A stretch of DNA of 64,000 nucleotides, from assembly GCF_001675285.1 (NCBI RefSeq), contig NZ_LSGQ01000033.1:101647-165646 (forward strand), in the 5' to 3' direction. The notes beneath the pieces were generated by a model. That model made no database searches, was not told the origin of the DNA, and saw only the letters and a program-made list of their open reading frames with translations. Source of the stretch: Elizabethkingia miricola (GTDB lineage: Bacteria; Bacteroidota; Bacteroidia; Flavobacteriales; Weeksellaceae). The position numbers and the translations under genes are program-made. Positions 50,115 to 59,799 of this stretch are shown here, piece by piece (the first letter of the stretch is position 1; every line of letters begins with the position of its first letter).

Positions 50115-51479
50115 ATGCTCACAAATTTTGTAAAAAATAAACATCTGTTGTGGCGGGCAGGCTTTGGTCCCAAAAGTGACAGTCTTAATCTACTCAGTTT
50201 TGACACACTGAAACTATGGAAACAAATTCTGGCAGATTCTACAGAAGCTGATGTCCCTGCAATAAAAGTTGTGGACGATAGCAATCTGCTTGTGGATGGT
50301 AATATTAAAAACGATCCGGAGGCCAGAAAGCTCAGAAACCAGCAGCTGAATATGCAGACCAATCAGATCGCTCTGGACTGGATAGACAAAATGGCATATT
50401 CACCGCAGCAACTTCGAGAAAAGGTTTCTTTTTTCTGGATGGGACATTTTGCTTCCCGTATCCAAAACAGTAATTTTAATCAGGATCTACTGAACATTGT
50501 ACGACATAAAGCTCTGGGAAATTTTGGAGACCTGCTAAAAGCAGTTAGCCAATCTGCATCTATGCTGAGCTTTCTGAATAACCAGCAAAACAGAAAAGGC
50601 CACCCAAATGAGAATTTTGCGCGCGAGGTCATGGAACTGTTTACAATGGGCAGAGGTCATTATACCGAAAAAGATATAAAAGAAGCTGCAAGAGCTTTCA
50701 CAGGATGGGGTTATGATAAAACGGGAATTTTTCAGGAAAGACCAAAGCTTCATGATGATGCTGAGAAAACTTTTCTGGGGCAAACCGGAAACTTTAACGG
50801 AAACGATATCCTGAATATTATTCTGCAGCAAAAAGCAACCTCCAGATTTATAGCGGGCAAAATCTACCGCTTCTTTGTGAATGAAAATATCAACGATCAG
50901 ATTGTAGACGAAATGGCCGCAGTTTTCTATAAAAGCAATTATAATATTGCCAAATTATTTGATCATATTTTTACTTCGAAATGGTTCTATAATGAGGCTA
51001 ATATCGGTACCAGAATAAAATCGCCTATAGAATTATTTGTAGGCATACAACGTACTTTGCCATTAAGCTTTGAAAAACCGGAAGTTATTATTAACTATGG
51101 CAACCTGCTCGGGCAGGTTATCTTCCGTCCACCCAACGTTGCCGGGTGGCCAAGTGGTACCAACTGGATAGACAGCAGTACCCTACTCCTAAGAATGCAG
51201 ATACCACAAATATGGAGTGGCATTATTCCTATGGTATATAAACCTAAAGAGGATGATGACACTTATATGGGACAAAAGCAACATTTTAATCCAAAGAATG
51301 CAAAAGCAAATATCAACTGGACACAGGCGGAAACTGTATTGAAAGATCAGAATCTTGCAGATTTGCTTCTCCAGAAAAAAGTAGCTTCTTCTTCAAATGT
51401 TATTAAAGAATATTCCGGAAAATCATTTGAGGCAGATGTTATTAATCTTATGTCTGTTCCTGAATACCAACTATGCTAA
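50115..51479 (+). CDS. DUF1800 family protein
   Basis: This 454-residue protein opens with the family's LLWRAGFGPKSDSLNLL and contains REKVSFFWMGHFASR, NFAREVMELFTMGRGHYTE and RPPNVAGWPSGTNWID, all DUF1800 hallmarks. There is no obvious signal peptide. Function unknown. It lies 12 bp before a DUF1501 gene; the pairing recurs in many Gram-negative lineages and suggests a shared export or polymer-related role. Confidence 0.92.
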   Translation: MLTNFVKNKHLLWRAGFGPKSDSLNLLSFDTLKLWKQILADSTEADVPAIKVVDDSNLLVDGNIKNDPEARKLRNQQLNMQTNQIALDWIDKMAYSPQQLREKVSFFWMGHFASRIQNSNFNQDLLNIVRHKALGNFGDLLKAVSQSASMLSFLNNQQNRKGHPNENFAREVMELFTMGRGHYTEKDIKEAARAFTGWGYDKTGIFQERPKLHDDAEKTFLGQTGNFNGNDILNIILQQKATSRFIAGKIYRFFVNENINDQIVDEMAAVFYKSNYNIAKLFDHIFTSKWFYNEANIGTRIKSPIELFVGIQRTLPLSFEKPEVIINYGNLLGQVIFRPPNVAGWPSGTNWIDSSTLLLRMQIPQIWSGIIPMVYKPKEDDDTYMGQKQHFNPKNAKANINWTQAETVLKDQNLADLLLQKKVASSSNVIKEYSGKSFEADVINLMSVPEYQLC

Positions 51480-51491
51480 ATTCCTGATATT

Positions 51492-52685
51492 ATGCTGATC
51501 AATCGTAGAAATTTTCTTAAAATAAGCTCATTAGCCAGCGCATCTCTTATGATGCCTAAATTTCTGAAAGCAATGGAATTGCCGCAGGCACTCCCGACAC
51601 AGAACAAGATACTTGTCGTTCTCCAGCTTAGCGGAGGTAATGACGGCTTGAATACAATTATACCGGTAAGAAATGACCTGTACTATAAAAACCGAAATGG
51701 CATATCTATCCGCAAAGAAGATGCACTCTCTTTAACTGACGAAGCTTCTATACATCCGTCTCTGACATTCTTTAAGGAATTATATGATAACGGGGAACTT
51801 GCAGCACTGAACAATGTAGGTTATCCCGATCCTGACAAATCACACTTCAGAAGTATGGACATCTGGCAGTCTGCCAGCAGTTCAAAAGATTTTTGGGAAA
51901 CCGGATGGTTGGGCCGCTACCTGGATGAAGCCTGTCATACCTGCGCGCATCCAACCCAAGCTCTGGAAATAGACGATATGCTGAGTCTTGCTTTGAAAGG
52001 TTCACAGAATAAGGCAATAGCAGTTACAGACCCTAAAAGACTGTTTAATTCGAGTAATGAGGCTTTCTATAAAAAGTTAAATGATTCTCATTCTCATGAT
52101 GAGCAGGTGGTGGATTACCTTTATCAGACTTTAGGCAATACCATTAGTAATGCATCTTATATTCTTGATAACACAAAGGCAAAGCCAGCTTCGTCTACCT
52201 ATCCTACCACAGGACTGGGCAAAGATTTTAAAACGATTGCTTCTCTTATAAATTCAGATATCAACACACAAGTATACTATCTGTCTGTAGGAAGTTTTGA
52301 TACTCATGTTAACCAGCTTCAGACACAAAAAAATCTGTTTACTCAGATCAACGATGCTGTAAAAGCATTTATAAGTGATCTAAAAGCCAACGGCAGATTT
52401 CAGGATGTATTATTGGTTACTTTTTCTGAATTTGGCAGACGTGTAGCTCAGAATGCCAGCGGAGGAACAGATCACGGAACAGCTAATCAGATGTTTCTTA
52501 TTAGTGGCGGGCTAAAGAAAAAAGGCCTGTTAAATCCATTGTCTAATCTGGAAAGACTAAATGACGGAGATCTTATCTACACCGAAGATTTTCGGAATGT
52601 ATATGCTACTATTCTGAAGAAATGGCTAAATGCCGATGATCAGAAAATTCTGTCGAGACAGAATACATTCTATGACTTCATTTAG
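51492..52685 (+). CDS. DUF1501 family protein with twin-arginine signal
   Basis: This 397-residue protein has a twin-arginine-type leader ([20 protein letters not shown]) for folded export. Then come LVVLQLSGGNDGLNTIIPVR and the late TFSEFGRRVAQNASGGTDHG motif, which places it in the sulfatase/alkaline-phosphatase-like DUF1501 family. The mature protein probably works in the periplasm. Co-transcribed with the DUF1800 gene. Confidence 0.92.
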   Translation: MLINRRNFLKISSLASASLMMPKFLKAMELPQALPTQNKILVVLQLSGGNDGLNTIIPVRNDLYYKNRNGISIRKEDALSLTDEASIHPSLTFFKELYDNGELAALNNVGYPDPDKSHFRSMDIWQSASSSKDFWETGWLGRYLDEACHTCAHPTQALEIDDMLSLALKGSQNKAIAVTDPKRLFNSSNEAFYKKLNDSHSHDEQVVDYLYQTLGNTISNASYILDNTKAKPASSTYPTTGLGKDFKTIASLINSDINTQVYYLSVGSFDTHVNQLQTQKNLFTQINDAVKAFISDLKANGRFQDVLLVTFSEFGRRVAQNASGGTDHGTANQMFLISGGLKKKGLLNPLSNLERLNDGDLIYTEDFRNVYATILKKWLNADDQKILSRQNTFYDFI

Positions 52686-52731
52686 TTAGTATTAGGAGAG
52701 ATATTAAGTCTTTGATATAATTTTGAAACAA

Positions 52732-52762
52732 AATAACTCCTGAAAAATTCAGGAGTTATTTC
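52732..52762. terminator. Terminator between DUF1501 and the small-protein gene
   Basis: AATAACTCCTGAA and TTCAGGAGTTATT arms (52732-52760) around AAA, with A/T flanks usable in both directions. Confidence 0.82.
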
Positions 52763-52774
52763 TTATTTTATCAA

Positions 52775-52903
52775 TTATGAATTGGGTAAAGTTGCCGGAG
52801 ACTGATCTCTTTTATCTTTACGCTTTTCAGTAATCTTTTTTATAACAAATTCAATTGCAATTGGGATCAAAAAGGCTAAAGCCGCTCTTACTATTCTTTT
52901 CAT
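52775..52903 (-). CDS. Small membrane-associated protein, 42 residues
   Basis: The frame encodes a short basic start (MKRIVRA), one hydrophobic helix (ALAFLIPIAIEFVI) and a highly charged Lys/Arg/Glu/Asp tail (KKITEKRKDKRDQ). This looks like a single-pass inner-membrane protein with a cytoplasmic basic tail. It is placed between two terminators as its own unit. No family recognised. Confidence 0.55.
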   Translation of the reverse strand: MKRIVRAALAFLIPIAIEFVIKKITEKRKDKRDQSPATLPNS

Positions 52904-53020
52904 AATATTTTGTTTTTCAGCAATAAGGTACAACTTTCACGCCAAATAAAAAATAAAAGCATGGTAAGGTTTTATAAAACTATATAGCTATATAGAATAG
53001 TCAATATAAAAAATTTCATA

Positions 53021-53123
53021 TAGGAAAGTAAAATTTCACACATTCATTATACACATCCTGCGTTAGTATTGAAGGTGGCTTTATCTTTAATCTAATACTA
53101 AAACACGATGTTTCTATGTGGCT
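53021..53123 (+). repeat. Intergenic repeat family, copy E
   Basis: TAGGAAAGTAAAATTTCACAC, then GCGTTAGTATTGAAG, and the right arm TTTCTATGTGGCTT match copies B and C in order. It stands before the pnp terminator. Confidence 0.65.
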
Positions 53124-53138
53124 TAATTGATCACAAAA

Positions 53139-53164
53139 AAAGCCGAAATTTATTTCGGCTTTTC
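53139..53164 (-). terminator. Terminator of pnp
   Basis: AAAAGCCGAAAT and TTTCGGCTTTT arms around a short loop, with a T run on the minus strand. Confidence 0.88.
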
Positions 53165-53189
53165 TACATTTATAATGTAATTTCTATTT

Positions 53190-55379
53190 TTATGCTTGTT
53201 CTGCAGGTTTGTCACCTTCAGTTTTAGCTTCTGTTGCTTCAGCTTTTGGTTTTCCTTCCGGCTTTGGAGGTCTTGGAAGAAGTACTTTTCTTGAAAGCTT
53301 CATTTTTTTACGATCGTCGTAACCCATGAATTTCACTTCTACTTCATCACCTTCTTTGTACGGAACAGTATCCAATCTCTTCCATTCGATCTCAGAGATA
53401 TGAAGAAGACCTTCAGTACCTTTTTTAAGCTGAACGAAAGCTCCGAAATCCATTACCTTAACAACTTTACCTTTGTAAACTTCTCCTACAACAGGAACGA
53501 AGGTAATATCGTTAATTCTTGCAATCGCTTCGTTGATCTTCTCACGGTTAGTACCTGCGATTTCAACTCTTCCAATCTCTCCGATTTCTTCAATAGAGAT
53601 AACAGTATCTGTATCTTTTTGTAATTGCTGGATATTTTTACCTCCAGGCCCGATAATAGCACCGATGAAGTCTTTAGAAACTTCCAGCATTTCCATTTTC
53701 GGAGCGTGTGGTTTAACATCTGCTCTAGGTGTATCAATTGTTTCAAGGATTTTTCCAAGAATATGAAGACGCCCTTCCTTAGCTTGCATTAAAGCGTTTT
53801 CCATGATATCCATAGATAATCCCTGGATTTTGATATCCATCTGACAAGCAGTGATTCCGTTTTCTGAACCTGTTACTTTAAAGTCCATATCACCTAAGTG
53901 ATCTTCATCTCCTAAGATATCAGAAAGAACAGTCCACTTACCTGATTTAGGGTCTGTAATCAATCCCATTGCGATACCTGAAACAGGCTGCGAAATCTGG
54001 ATACCTGCATCCATTAATGCCAGTGTACCAGCACAAACAGTTGCCATAGAAGAAGAACCGTTAGATTCTAAAATATCGGAAACGATACGGATAGTATAAG
54101 GAACTTCTGCCGGGATAACGTTAGCCAAAGCTCTCTGAGCAAGGTTACCGTGACCAACTTCTCTTCTGGAAGTACCTCTTAAAGGTCTTGCTTCACCTGT
54201 AGAGAATGGCGGGAAGTTATAATGTAAAAAGAATTTCTCGTCGTGTTGCGTAATTACGCTGTCCACCATGTTAGCATCTTTAGAAGAACCTAAAGTTACT
54301 GCTGTTAGAGACTGAGTTTCCCCTCTTGTAAATACCGCTGAACCGTGAGCCCCAGGAAGGTAATCTACCTCAGACCAGATCGGACGGATAGTTTTAGGAT
54401 CACGACCATCCAAACGGATATTTTCGTTAAGAATCATCTGACGCATTGCCTCTTTTTCTACATCGTGGTAGTATACTTTAACAAAAGGTGTTACACGTGC
54501 TAATTCTTCTTCGTCTGTATATTGAGCTAAAAATTCTTCTAAAACAGCTTTGAATTTTTCGCCTCTTTCTTCTTTGTTAGATGGAGATTTAGCTACTTCA
54601 TATACTTTGTCGTAGCACTCTTTCCATACTTTCTCACGAATTTCTTCATCGTGATCTTCGTGGCTGTATTCTCTTTTAGGGAAAGCTTTTCCTACTTTAG
54701 CAGCTAATCTTTCCTGAGCTTCGATCTGAATTTTGATCTCTTCGTGTGCAAATTTAATTGCCTCTAACATTTCCTGCTCAGAAATCTCTTTCATCTCCCC
54801 TTCTACCATTACGATAGAGTCTTTTGTAGCTCCTACCATAATGTCGATATCAGCTGTTGAAAGCTGCTCGTAACTTGGGTTAACTGAAAGTTTTCCGTCG
54901 ATTCTTACAACTCTAACTTCAGACATTGGTCCGTTGAAAGGAATATCTGTAATAGCAATAGCTGCAGATGCTGCAAGGCCTGCTAAATCATCTGGAATAG
55001 ATTGTCCATCATAAGAGATAAGGGAAATCATTACCTGAACTTCAGCATGGAAATCTTCAGGGAAAAGCGGACGTAAAACTCTGTCTACTAAACGCATTGT
55101 TAAGATTTCCTGGTCCGAAGGTCTTGCTTCTCTTCTGAAGAAGTTCCCAGGAATTTTCCCACCAGCATAAAATTTCTCTCTGTAATCTACAGTAAGAGGA
55201 AGAAAATCCACTCCCGGATTAGCTTCTTTGTTTGCTACAACTGTAGCCATTAGCATAGTGTCGCCCATTCTAACGACAACTGAACCGTCTGCCTGCTTTG
55301 CAAGTTTTCCGGTTTCGATGGTAATCTCGCGACCATCTCTTAGTACAATTTTTTCTGTAATTGCTTGAGGTATACTCAT
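53190..55379 (-). CDS. pnp: Polynucleotide phosphorylase
   Basis: This 729-residue 3'-to-5' exoribonuclease is part of RNA turnover. Two RNase PH domains carry [19 protein letters not shown] and SPF-like [21 protein letters not shown]. Then a KH domain ([15 protein letters not shown]) and an S1 domain ([21 protein letters not shown]) follow. The C-terminal tail (about 705-729) is Lys/Pro/Ala/Glu rich and likely disordered, a possible partner-docking site. As in many bacteria it lies near rpsO. Confidence 0.97.
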   Translation of the reverse strand: MSIPQAITEKIVLRDGREITIETGKLAKQADGSVVVRMGDTMLMATVVANKEANPGVDFLPLTVDYREKFYAGGKIPGNFFRREARPSDQEILTMRLVDRVLRPLFPEDFHAEVQVMISLISYDGQSIPDDLAGLAASAAIAITDIPFNGPMSEVRVVRIDGKLSVNPSYEQLSTADIDIMVGATKDSIVMVEGEMKEISEQEMLEAIKFAHEEIKIQIEAQERLAAKVGKAFPKREYSHEDHDEEIREKVWKECYDKVYEVAKSPSNKEERGEKFKAVLEEFLAQYTDEEELARVTPFVKVYYHDVEKEAMRQMILNENIRLDGRDPKTIRPIWSEVDYLPGAHGSAVFTRGETQSLTAVTLGSSKDANMVDSVITQHDEKFFLHYNFPPFSTGEARPLRGTSRREVGHGNLAQRALANVIPAEVPYTIRIVSDILESNGSSSMATVCAGTLALMDAGIQISQPVSGIAMGLITDPKSGKWTVLSDILGDEDHLGDMDFKVTGSENGITACQMDIKIQGLSMDIMENALMQAKEGRLHILGKILETIDTPRADVKPHAPKMEMLEVSKDFIGAIIGPGGKNIQQLQKDTDTVISIEEIGEIGRVEIAGTNREKINEAIARINDITFVPVVGEVYKGKVVKVMDFGAFVQLKKGTEGLLHISEIEWKRLDTVPYKEGDEVEVKFMGYDDRKKMKLSRKVLLPRPPKPEGKPKAEATEAKTEGDKPAEQA

Positions 55380-55610
55380 AAAAAAACATCTTTATACTCC
55401 GTATTGAGTATGTTATTATTTAAACTCTTTAAATTTTCGTTCGCAAAGGTAATGAATTTGTTTTGTTTTAGCTGAAAAAGCTGGTGCAATATAACAACAA
55501 CTTAACATAAGTACTATTGAGTGCTTTTATCCCTCTCACACTACTTTTATAGCTATCTCAGCCAATTCACTAAACAAATATTACCGGATTCTGAAAGGAC
55601 CAAATATACA

Positions 55611-56159
55611 CTATTCTCCCTGTTCTTTTTTCAGGTTTTCAATAAGGTTTTCTAATTCTGTTATTTTATCTTTCAGAATTCTGATATCGGACTTATTACT
55701 GGAGACCTTACTTTTCAGCATTACTGCCCTTGCTCTTCCATTATGATCCTCGTCGTCGTCATCTTCGCTAATCTCTTCTACATCCTCCTGAATCTCTTCA
55801 ACGTCTTCCTGGATTTCATCGATATCCTCCTGGATTTCTTCAATATCTTCCTGAATCTCATCGATGTCTTCCTGAATAATTTCAACATCTTCTTTCAAAT
55901 CTTCAATATTTTCTGAACTTCTGTTAACAGACATCTGAATGAAGATGGCAAGATAAATAGCTTCCAGGGAAACAACAGTCGTAAGCACCAAAAGCATTTT
56001 GTCAAAATCTACAATCCCCAGAATTGGTAGTGCAAAGCTTACTATAAAGAAGATAGTATGTGCAATAAGAGAAGGTATAGAACCTATCCACCACATTGCA
56101 CCATTGGCTATTTTCTCTAAAGCACTAAGTTTTTCTATATTGTTTTTGGTTAGATTCAT
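55611..56159 (-). CDS. DUF1003-type membrane protein with long acidic coiled coil
   Basis: This 182-residue protein has two membrane helices (about 25-47 and 52-75) and VVSLEAIYLAIFIQMSVNR, characteristic of DUF1003. From residue 82 there is an almost perfect seven-residue repeat, variants of IQEDIDE and IQEDVEE, for about seven turns. Then come an acidic break (SEDDDDEDH) and a second coiled-coil helix. The heptads predict a parallel homo-oligomer. Function unknown. It is inserted between pnp and rpsO. Confidence 0.82.
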   Translation of the reverse strand: MNLTKNNIEKLSALEKIANGAMWWIGSIPSLIAHTIFFIVSFALPILGIVDFDKMLLVLTTVVSLEAIYLAIFIQMSVNRSSENIEDLKEDVEIIQEDIDEIQEDIEEIQEDIDEIQEDVEEIQEDVEEISEDDDDEDHNGRARAVMLKSKVSSNKSDIRILKDKITELENLIENLKKEQGE

Positions 56160-56185
56160 AAATATGTTTTTGTTACAAAATTAAA

Positions 56186-56209
56186 AAAGCAACCCTTTCG
56201 AGTTGCTTT
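56186..56209 (-). terminator. Terminator of rpsO
   Basis: AAAGCAAC and GTTGCTTT arms with a T run on the minus strand, 19 bp after the stop. Confidence 0.82.
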
Positions 56210-56227
56210 AACAGAATTTCTTATATC

Positions 56228-56497
56228 TTATTTTCTGATACCTAATTCAGCGATGATTGCTCTGTAACGCTCAATTTCAGTATTTTTAAGATAATCTAAC
56301 AATCTTTTTCTTTTACCTACTAATTTTACCAATGATTTCTCAGTAGCGAAATCTTTATGGTTCTTTTTAAGGTGTTGAGAAAGGTGGTTGATTCTGAAAG
56401 TGAACAAAGCGATTTGTCCTTCAGAGCTACCAGTGTCAGTTGCGGATTGTCCGTGTTTTGCGAAGATCTCAGCCTTCTTTTCTTTAGTTAAATACAT
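56228..56497 (-). CDS. rpsO: 30S ribosomal protein S15
   Basis: The start at 56497 gives the universal 89-residue length (MYLTKEKKAEIFAKHG). An in-frame ATG at 56563 would add 22 non-conserved residues and is rejected. Core motifs are TDTGSSEGQIALFTFRI, HLKKNHKDFATEKSLVKLVGKR and the closing YRAIIAELGIR. It binds 16S rRNA early in small-subunit assembly. Confidence 0.97.
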   Translation of the reverse strand: MYLTKEKKAEIFAKHGQSATDTGSSEGQIALFTFRINHLSQHLKKNHKDFATEKSLVKLVGKRKRLLDYLKNTEIERYRAIIAELGIRK

Positions 56498-56645
56498 TCC
56501 AATATTATTTAAATGATTATTATGTAATTCGGGTGCAAATATACGACTAATTTCTTCATTCACAATACTGATTCTGTTTTAAAATTAAAATTCAAATAAT
56601 TCAAAAAACTTTATAATTTTTTATCAAAAACTCAGTAATTGGCTG

Positions 56646-56653
56646 TATTTTTG
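56646..56653 (+). promoter_or_regulatory. -7 promoter box of the lipoprotein gene
   Basis: TATTTTTG, a perfect TAnnTTTG, lies 15 bp before the ATG at 56669. It also excludes the upstream in-frame codon at 56639 as a start. Confidence 0.6.
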
Positions 56654-56668
56654 TACTCTGTAAAAGAG

Positions 56669-57250
56669 ATGAAAAAAGTACTACTTTTTGGGACATTAGC
56701 GATTATTACGACAGGACTACTGGTTAGCTGTGCTAACTTTGGTGATAGCCTGCGTTATGTAAACAATGATATCAAGTTGGGTAAGATTGGTAAAGTAGTC
56801 TACCTGAATCCTGAGATCTATCCGGAATTTGAAGGTATAGAAGAGCCTACTTACCAGGCATTTTTCAGTGCTGTAACCGATAAAATGTACAGCATGGGTA
56901 ATATAAAGGTAAACAGGATTGACACTCCGATGCCTTATGACACTATAGATGTGCCCACTCTAAAAACACTCTGTAATAACAATATGGCCGATCTTATCGT
57001 GGTGCCAAAAGTAAAATACTTCAAAGTAGGTCTAGGAAAGTATGTACTTTCCAATCAGGTTGTTGTAAGTATGAAAGCTTATAATAAGATGGGAGACTTT
57101 GTAATGGAAGTTGCCTACGACACCTATAGCGGAAACGGACGCCTTGTTGGTTCTGCTGAAAACTCAGTGAAAATCGGAACTACCGGAGCTATTCAGAAAA
57201 TGTTCAAAGAATTTCGCAAGAGAAAGATGCTTGGAGTGTATATTTCCTAA
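56669..57250 (+). CDS. Lipoprotein of unknown function
   Basis: This 193-residue protein has a lipoprotein signal (MKKVLLFGTLAIITTGLLVSC, Cys21). The mature domain (from DIKLGKIGKVVYLNPEI) alternates strands and helices and ends with a basic helix (MFKEFRKRKMLG). I do not recognise a family. The layout, with ADLIVVPKVKYF and SNQVVVSMKAYN strands, is reminiscent of small outer-membrane-associated lipoproteins of the CsgG/LPP20 kind, but this is only an impression. Transcribed alone upstream of mgtE. Confidence 0.7.
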   Translation: MKKVLLFGTLAIITTGLLVSCANFGDSLRYVNNDIKLGKIGKVVYLNPEIYPEFEGIEEPTYQAFFSAVTDKMYSMGNIKVNRIDTPMPYDTIDVPTLKTLCNNNMADLIVVPKVKYFKVGLGKYVLSNQVVVSMKAYNKMGDFVMEVAYDTYSGNGRLVGSAENSVKIGTTGAIQKMFKEFRKRKMLGVYIS

Positions 57251-57301
57251 GGTTACAGAAAAATAATATTCCATTATAGTACTTTTTTGACAAATTCACG
57301 T

Positions 57302-57309
57302 TACTTTTG
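57302..57309 (+). promoter_or_regulatory. -7 promoter box of mgtE
   Basis: TACTTTTG, a perfect TAnnTTTG, 20 bp before the ATG at 57330. A TTTTTTG lies 12 bp upstream, closer than usual for a -33 element. Confidence 0.55.
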
Positions 57310-57329
57310 CAGCGAAAAATTTTGCTGTG

Positions 57330-58640
57330 ATGGAAACAATTCTAAATCCAGCTGATGTAGCTGAAAAACTAAGCGAACTTCATGCAGATGAAAGACTGTT
57401 GGAGTTCTTAAAAGTTCCGAAAGAATATAAAGCTGACGTTTTTGCGCATCTGGACCCCAGTTTTCAGGAAGAGACCATACGCAGTATCGGCAGCAATGAT
57501 GTTGCCGACATTCTTAATGCAATGACGCCGGATGACAGAACTCAGTTATTAGAGGACTTTCCCGACGAACTCATTAAATACTCTATTAATCTTCTTAACC
57601 CTTCTGAGCGTTCGGTAGCACTAAAACTTTTAGGCTATAAATCGAATTCTATTGCCCGTCTGATGACACCTTATTACATTCAGGTAAAAAAGGAATGGAC
57701 GGTAAAGCATTGCTTTCAACATATAAAGAAAGTGGGTCAGAAAGCTGAGACCATGAACTTCGTATATGTTGTGGACGACCACAACAGGCTAATCGATGAC
57801 ATGATTATTGGCACACTGCTTCTCGCTGATGAAGATCAGAAAGTTTCTGAGCTTATCGATAATCATTTTGTTGCGATTACAACTACAACCACCAAGGAAG
57901 ATGCTATTCATTATTTTGAAAAATATGACCGTGCAGCTTTACCTATTATTACTGAAGCAGGTGTCCTTGTAGGCATTGTAACCATAGATGACATCATCGA
58001 CGAAATAGAACAACAGACCACCGAAGACATTCAGAAATTTGGGGGATTGGAAGCCTTAGACCTTCCCTATACCCAAACCAGCTGGACAGAAATGATTAAG
58101 AAAAGAGCTACCTGGCTTATTATTCTTTTTATTTCGGAAATGCTTACAGCTTCTGCTATGGGTTATTTTGACCACGAAATTCAGAAAGCCGTTGTATTAG
58201 CTTTATTTGTACCGCTTATTATCTCCAGTGGTGGTAATTCCGGTTCTCAGGCTGCAACACTTATCATCAGAGCCATGGCTCTTCAGGAAATTACTCTGAA
58301 AGACTGGTGGTATGTAATGCGTAAAGAAATTATTTCCGGATTGTGCCTGGGTACAATTTTGGGTATAATAGGATTTATCAGAATTTACACATGGCAACAT
58401 TTAGGATTATTCGATTATGGGGTACACTGGTTATATGTAGCGCTTAGTGTTTCTTTATCCTTAGTCCTTATTGTATTATGGGGAACCCTTTCAGGATCTA
58501 TGATTCCATTTGTACTAAAGAGATTAAAGCTGGACCCTGCAACGTCTTCCGCTCCGTTTGTAGCTACACTCGTAGACGTTACCGGGCTGATTATTTACTT
58601 CACTGTTGCCGGACTATTACTAACCGGAAAACTTTTGTAA
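57330..58640 (+). CDS. mgtE: Magnesium transporter MgtE
   Basis: The start is at ATG 57330 (an in-frame GTG precedes it directly), giving 436 residues. Domains in order: MgtE N domain (about 1-125), two CBS domains (about 130-250, including [15 protein letters not shown] and [17 protein letters not shown]), a plug helix and five membrane helices with the pore motif [19 protein letters not shown]. It forms a Mg2+-gated channel closed by cytosolic Mg2+. With MgtA this makes two Mg2+ uptake systems in the window. Confidence 0.96.
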   Translation: METILNPADVAEKLSELHADERLLEFLKVPKEYKADVFAHLDPSFQEETIRSIGSNDVADILNAMTPDDRTQLLEDFPDELIKYSINLLNPSERSVALKLLGYKSNSIARLMTPYYIQVKKEWTVKHCFQHIKKVGQKAETMNFVYVVDDHNRLIDDMIIGTLLLADEDQKVSELIDNHFVAITTTTTKEDAIHYFEKYDRAALPIITEAGVLVGIVTIDDIIDEIEQQTTEDIQKFGGLEALDLPYTQTSWTEMIKKRATWLIILFISEMLTASAMGYFDHEIQKAVVLALFVPLIISSGGNSGSQAATLIIRAMALQEITLKDWWYVMRKEIISGLCLGTILGIIGFIRIYTWQHLGLFDYGVHWLYVALSVSLSLVLIVLWGTLSGSMIPFVLKRLKLDPATSSAPFVATLVDVTGLIIYFTVAGLLLTGKLL

Positions 58641-58660
58641 ATTTGGGATAAAACCCAATC

Positions 58661-59386
58661 ATGCGCATTATTTCTCTGGTACCTTCTCTTACCGAAAGTC
58701 TTTTAGACTTCGGCATTCCGGATATTGTAGGACGGACAAAATTTTGTATTCATCCTAAAGATCAGGTAAAAGATATTGAGGTTATCGGTGGAACCAAGAA
58801 TATTCATCTCGAAAAAATCAGGGCCTTAAAACCAGATCTTATTCTCGCCAACAAGGAAGAGAATATGAAAGATCAGGTTGAAGCTCTTATGCCTGATTTT
58901 AAAGTATGGGTTACCAATATTGAGAATATAGAGGACAACTATTATTTTCTGAAAAATCTTGGAAATATGTTTAATCAGAAAGAAAAGGCTCAGGCATTCA
59001 ATCTGAAGATCTACGATATTTTCAATCAGTATAAACTCAATAAAAGAATAAAAGTCGCTTATTTGATCTGGAAAAAGCCTTATATGACGATTGGAAGTGA
59101 TACTTTCATTCATCATTTGCTTCAGCAGCTGGGTTTTGACAATATTTTCGCTGAACAGAAGCGCTATCCTGTTATCGAAATGCAAGATCTGGACAAGGCC
59201 GAAATCATTATGCTTTCTTCGGAACCCTACCCTTTTCAGGAAAAGCACCTGGAAGAATTCAGGGCTATATATCCGGATAAAAAGATTATGATTGTGGACG
59301 GAGAAGCTTTCTCGTGGTACGGAACTCATATTGCGAAATGCGAAGCATATTATAAAGAACTTGTCACTACGATAGAAGTTCGCTAA
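58661..59386 (+). CDS. BtuF-like metal/cobalamin-binding protein without signal peptide
   Basis: This 241-residue protein has the class III substrate-binding fold: it opens RIISLVPSLTESLLDFGIPD and has GGTKNIHLEKIRALKPDLIL and IVDGEAFSWYGTHIAK. There is no signal peptide or lipobox, so it is cytoplasmic as written, a form common in flavobacteria. A vitamin B12 or metal chelate ligand is likely. It lies 21 bp after mgtE and is probably co-transcribed. Confidence 0.85.
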   Translation: MRIISLVPSLTESLLDFGIPDIVGRTKFCIHPKDQVKDIEVIGGTKNIHLEKIRALKPDLILANKEENMKDQVEALMPDFKVWVTNIENIEDNYYFLKNLGNMFNQKEKAQAFNLKIYDIFNQYKLNKRIKVAYLIWKKPYMTIGSDTFIHHLLQQLGFDNIFAEQKRYPVIEMQDLDKAEIIMLSSEPYPFQEKHLEEFRAIYPDKKIMIVDGEAFSWYGTHIAKCEAYYKELVTTIEVR

Positions 59387-59409
59387 GTCATATAAGATTC
59401 AGAATAAAA

Positions 59410-59445
59410 TATCCCCATAGCGATTAAAAGCTATGGGGATTGTAT
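59410..59445 (+). terminator. Terminator after the BtuF-like gene
   Basis: ATCCCCATAGC and GCTATGGGGAT arms around an eight-base loop, then TTGTATTT. Confidence 0.8.
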
Positions 59446-59501
59446 TTAATAAGAGCATTATAACCTGCAAGAAATGGAATAAATATTCATTCACATTCCT
59501 G

Positions 59502-59792
59502 TTATCTTTCTGAAGGTTTTATATCTCTGTATTTCTCTAAAATAACTTTAAATTTCTCCGGATCAACAGGCTTAAAAATAACCTTTTCACTAACCGGATA
59601 TTTTTCCAGAAAACTCCGCGGACGTACAGGTCTTTTCTCGAATCCGCCATTGCAGTTAGGGCATACATTTTCCAGAACTTTTTCTACACAATCTTTACAA
59701 AAGGTACATTCGAAAGTACAAATCATGGCCTCCTCATAATCTGGCGGAAGTTTTTTGCCACAATTTTCACAAATTGTACGGAGCTCCAACAT
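59502..59792 (-). CDS. DUF1272 family zinc-ribbon protein
   Basis: This 96-residue protein has eight cysteines in a RING-like arrangement: CENCGKKLP, CTFECTFCKDC and CPNCNGG. They can hold two zinc ions, and LPPDYEEAMICTFECTFC is a DUF1272 signature. Basic C-terminal tail. Function unknown. It ends the three-gene minus-strand operon with the GAF protein and the large unknown protein. Confidence 0.85.
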   Translation of the reverse strand: MLELRTICENCGKKLPPDYEEAMICTFECTFCKDCVEKVLENVCPNCNGGFEKRPVRPRSFLEKYPVSEKVIFKPVDPEKFKVILEKYRDIKPSER

Positions 59793-59799
59793 TATTATT

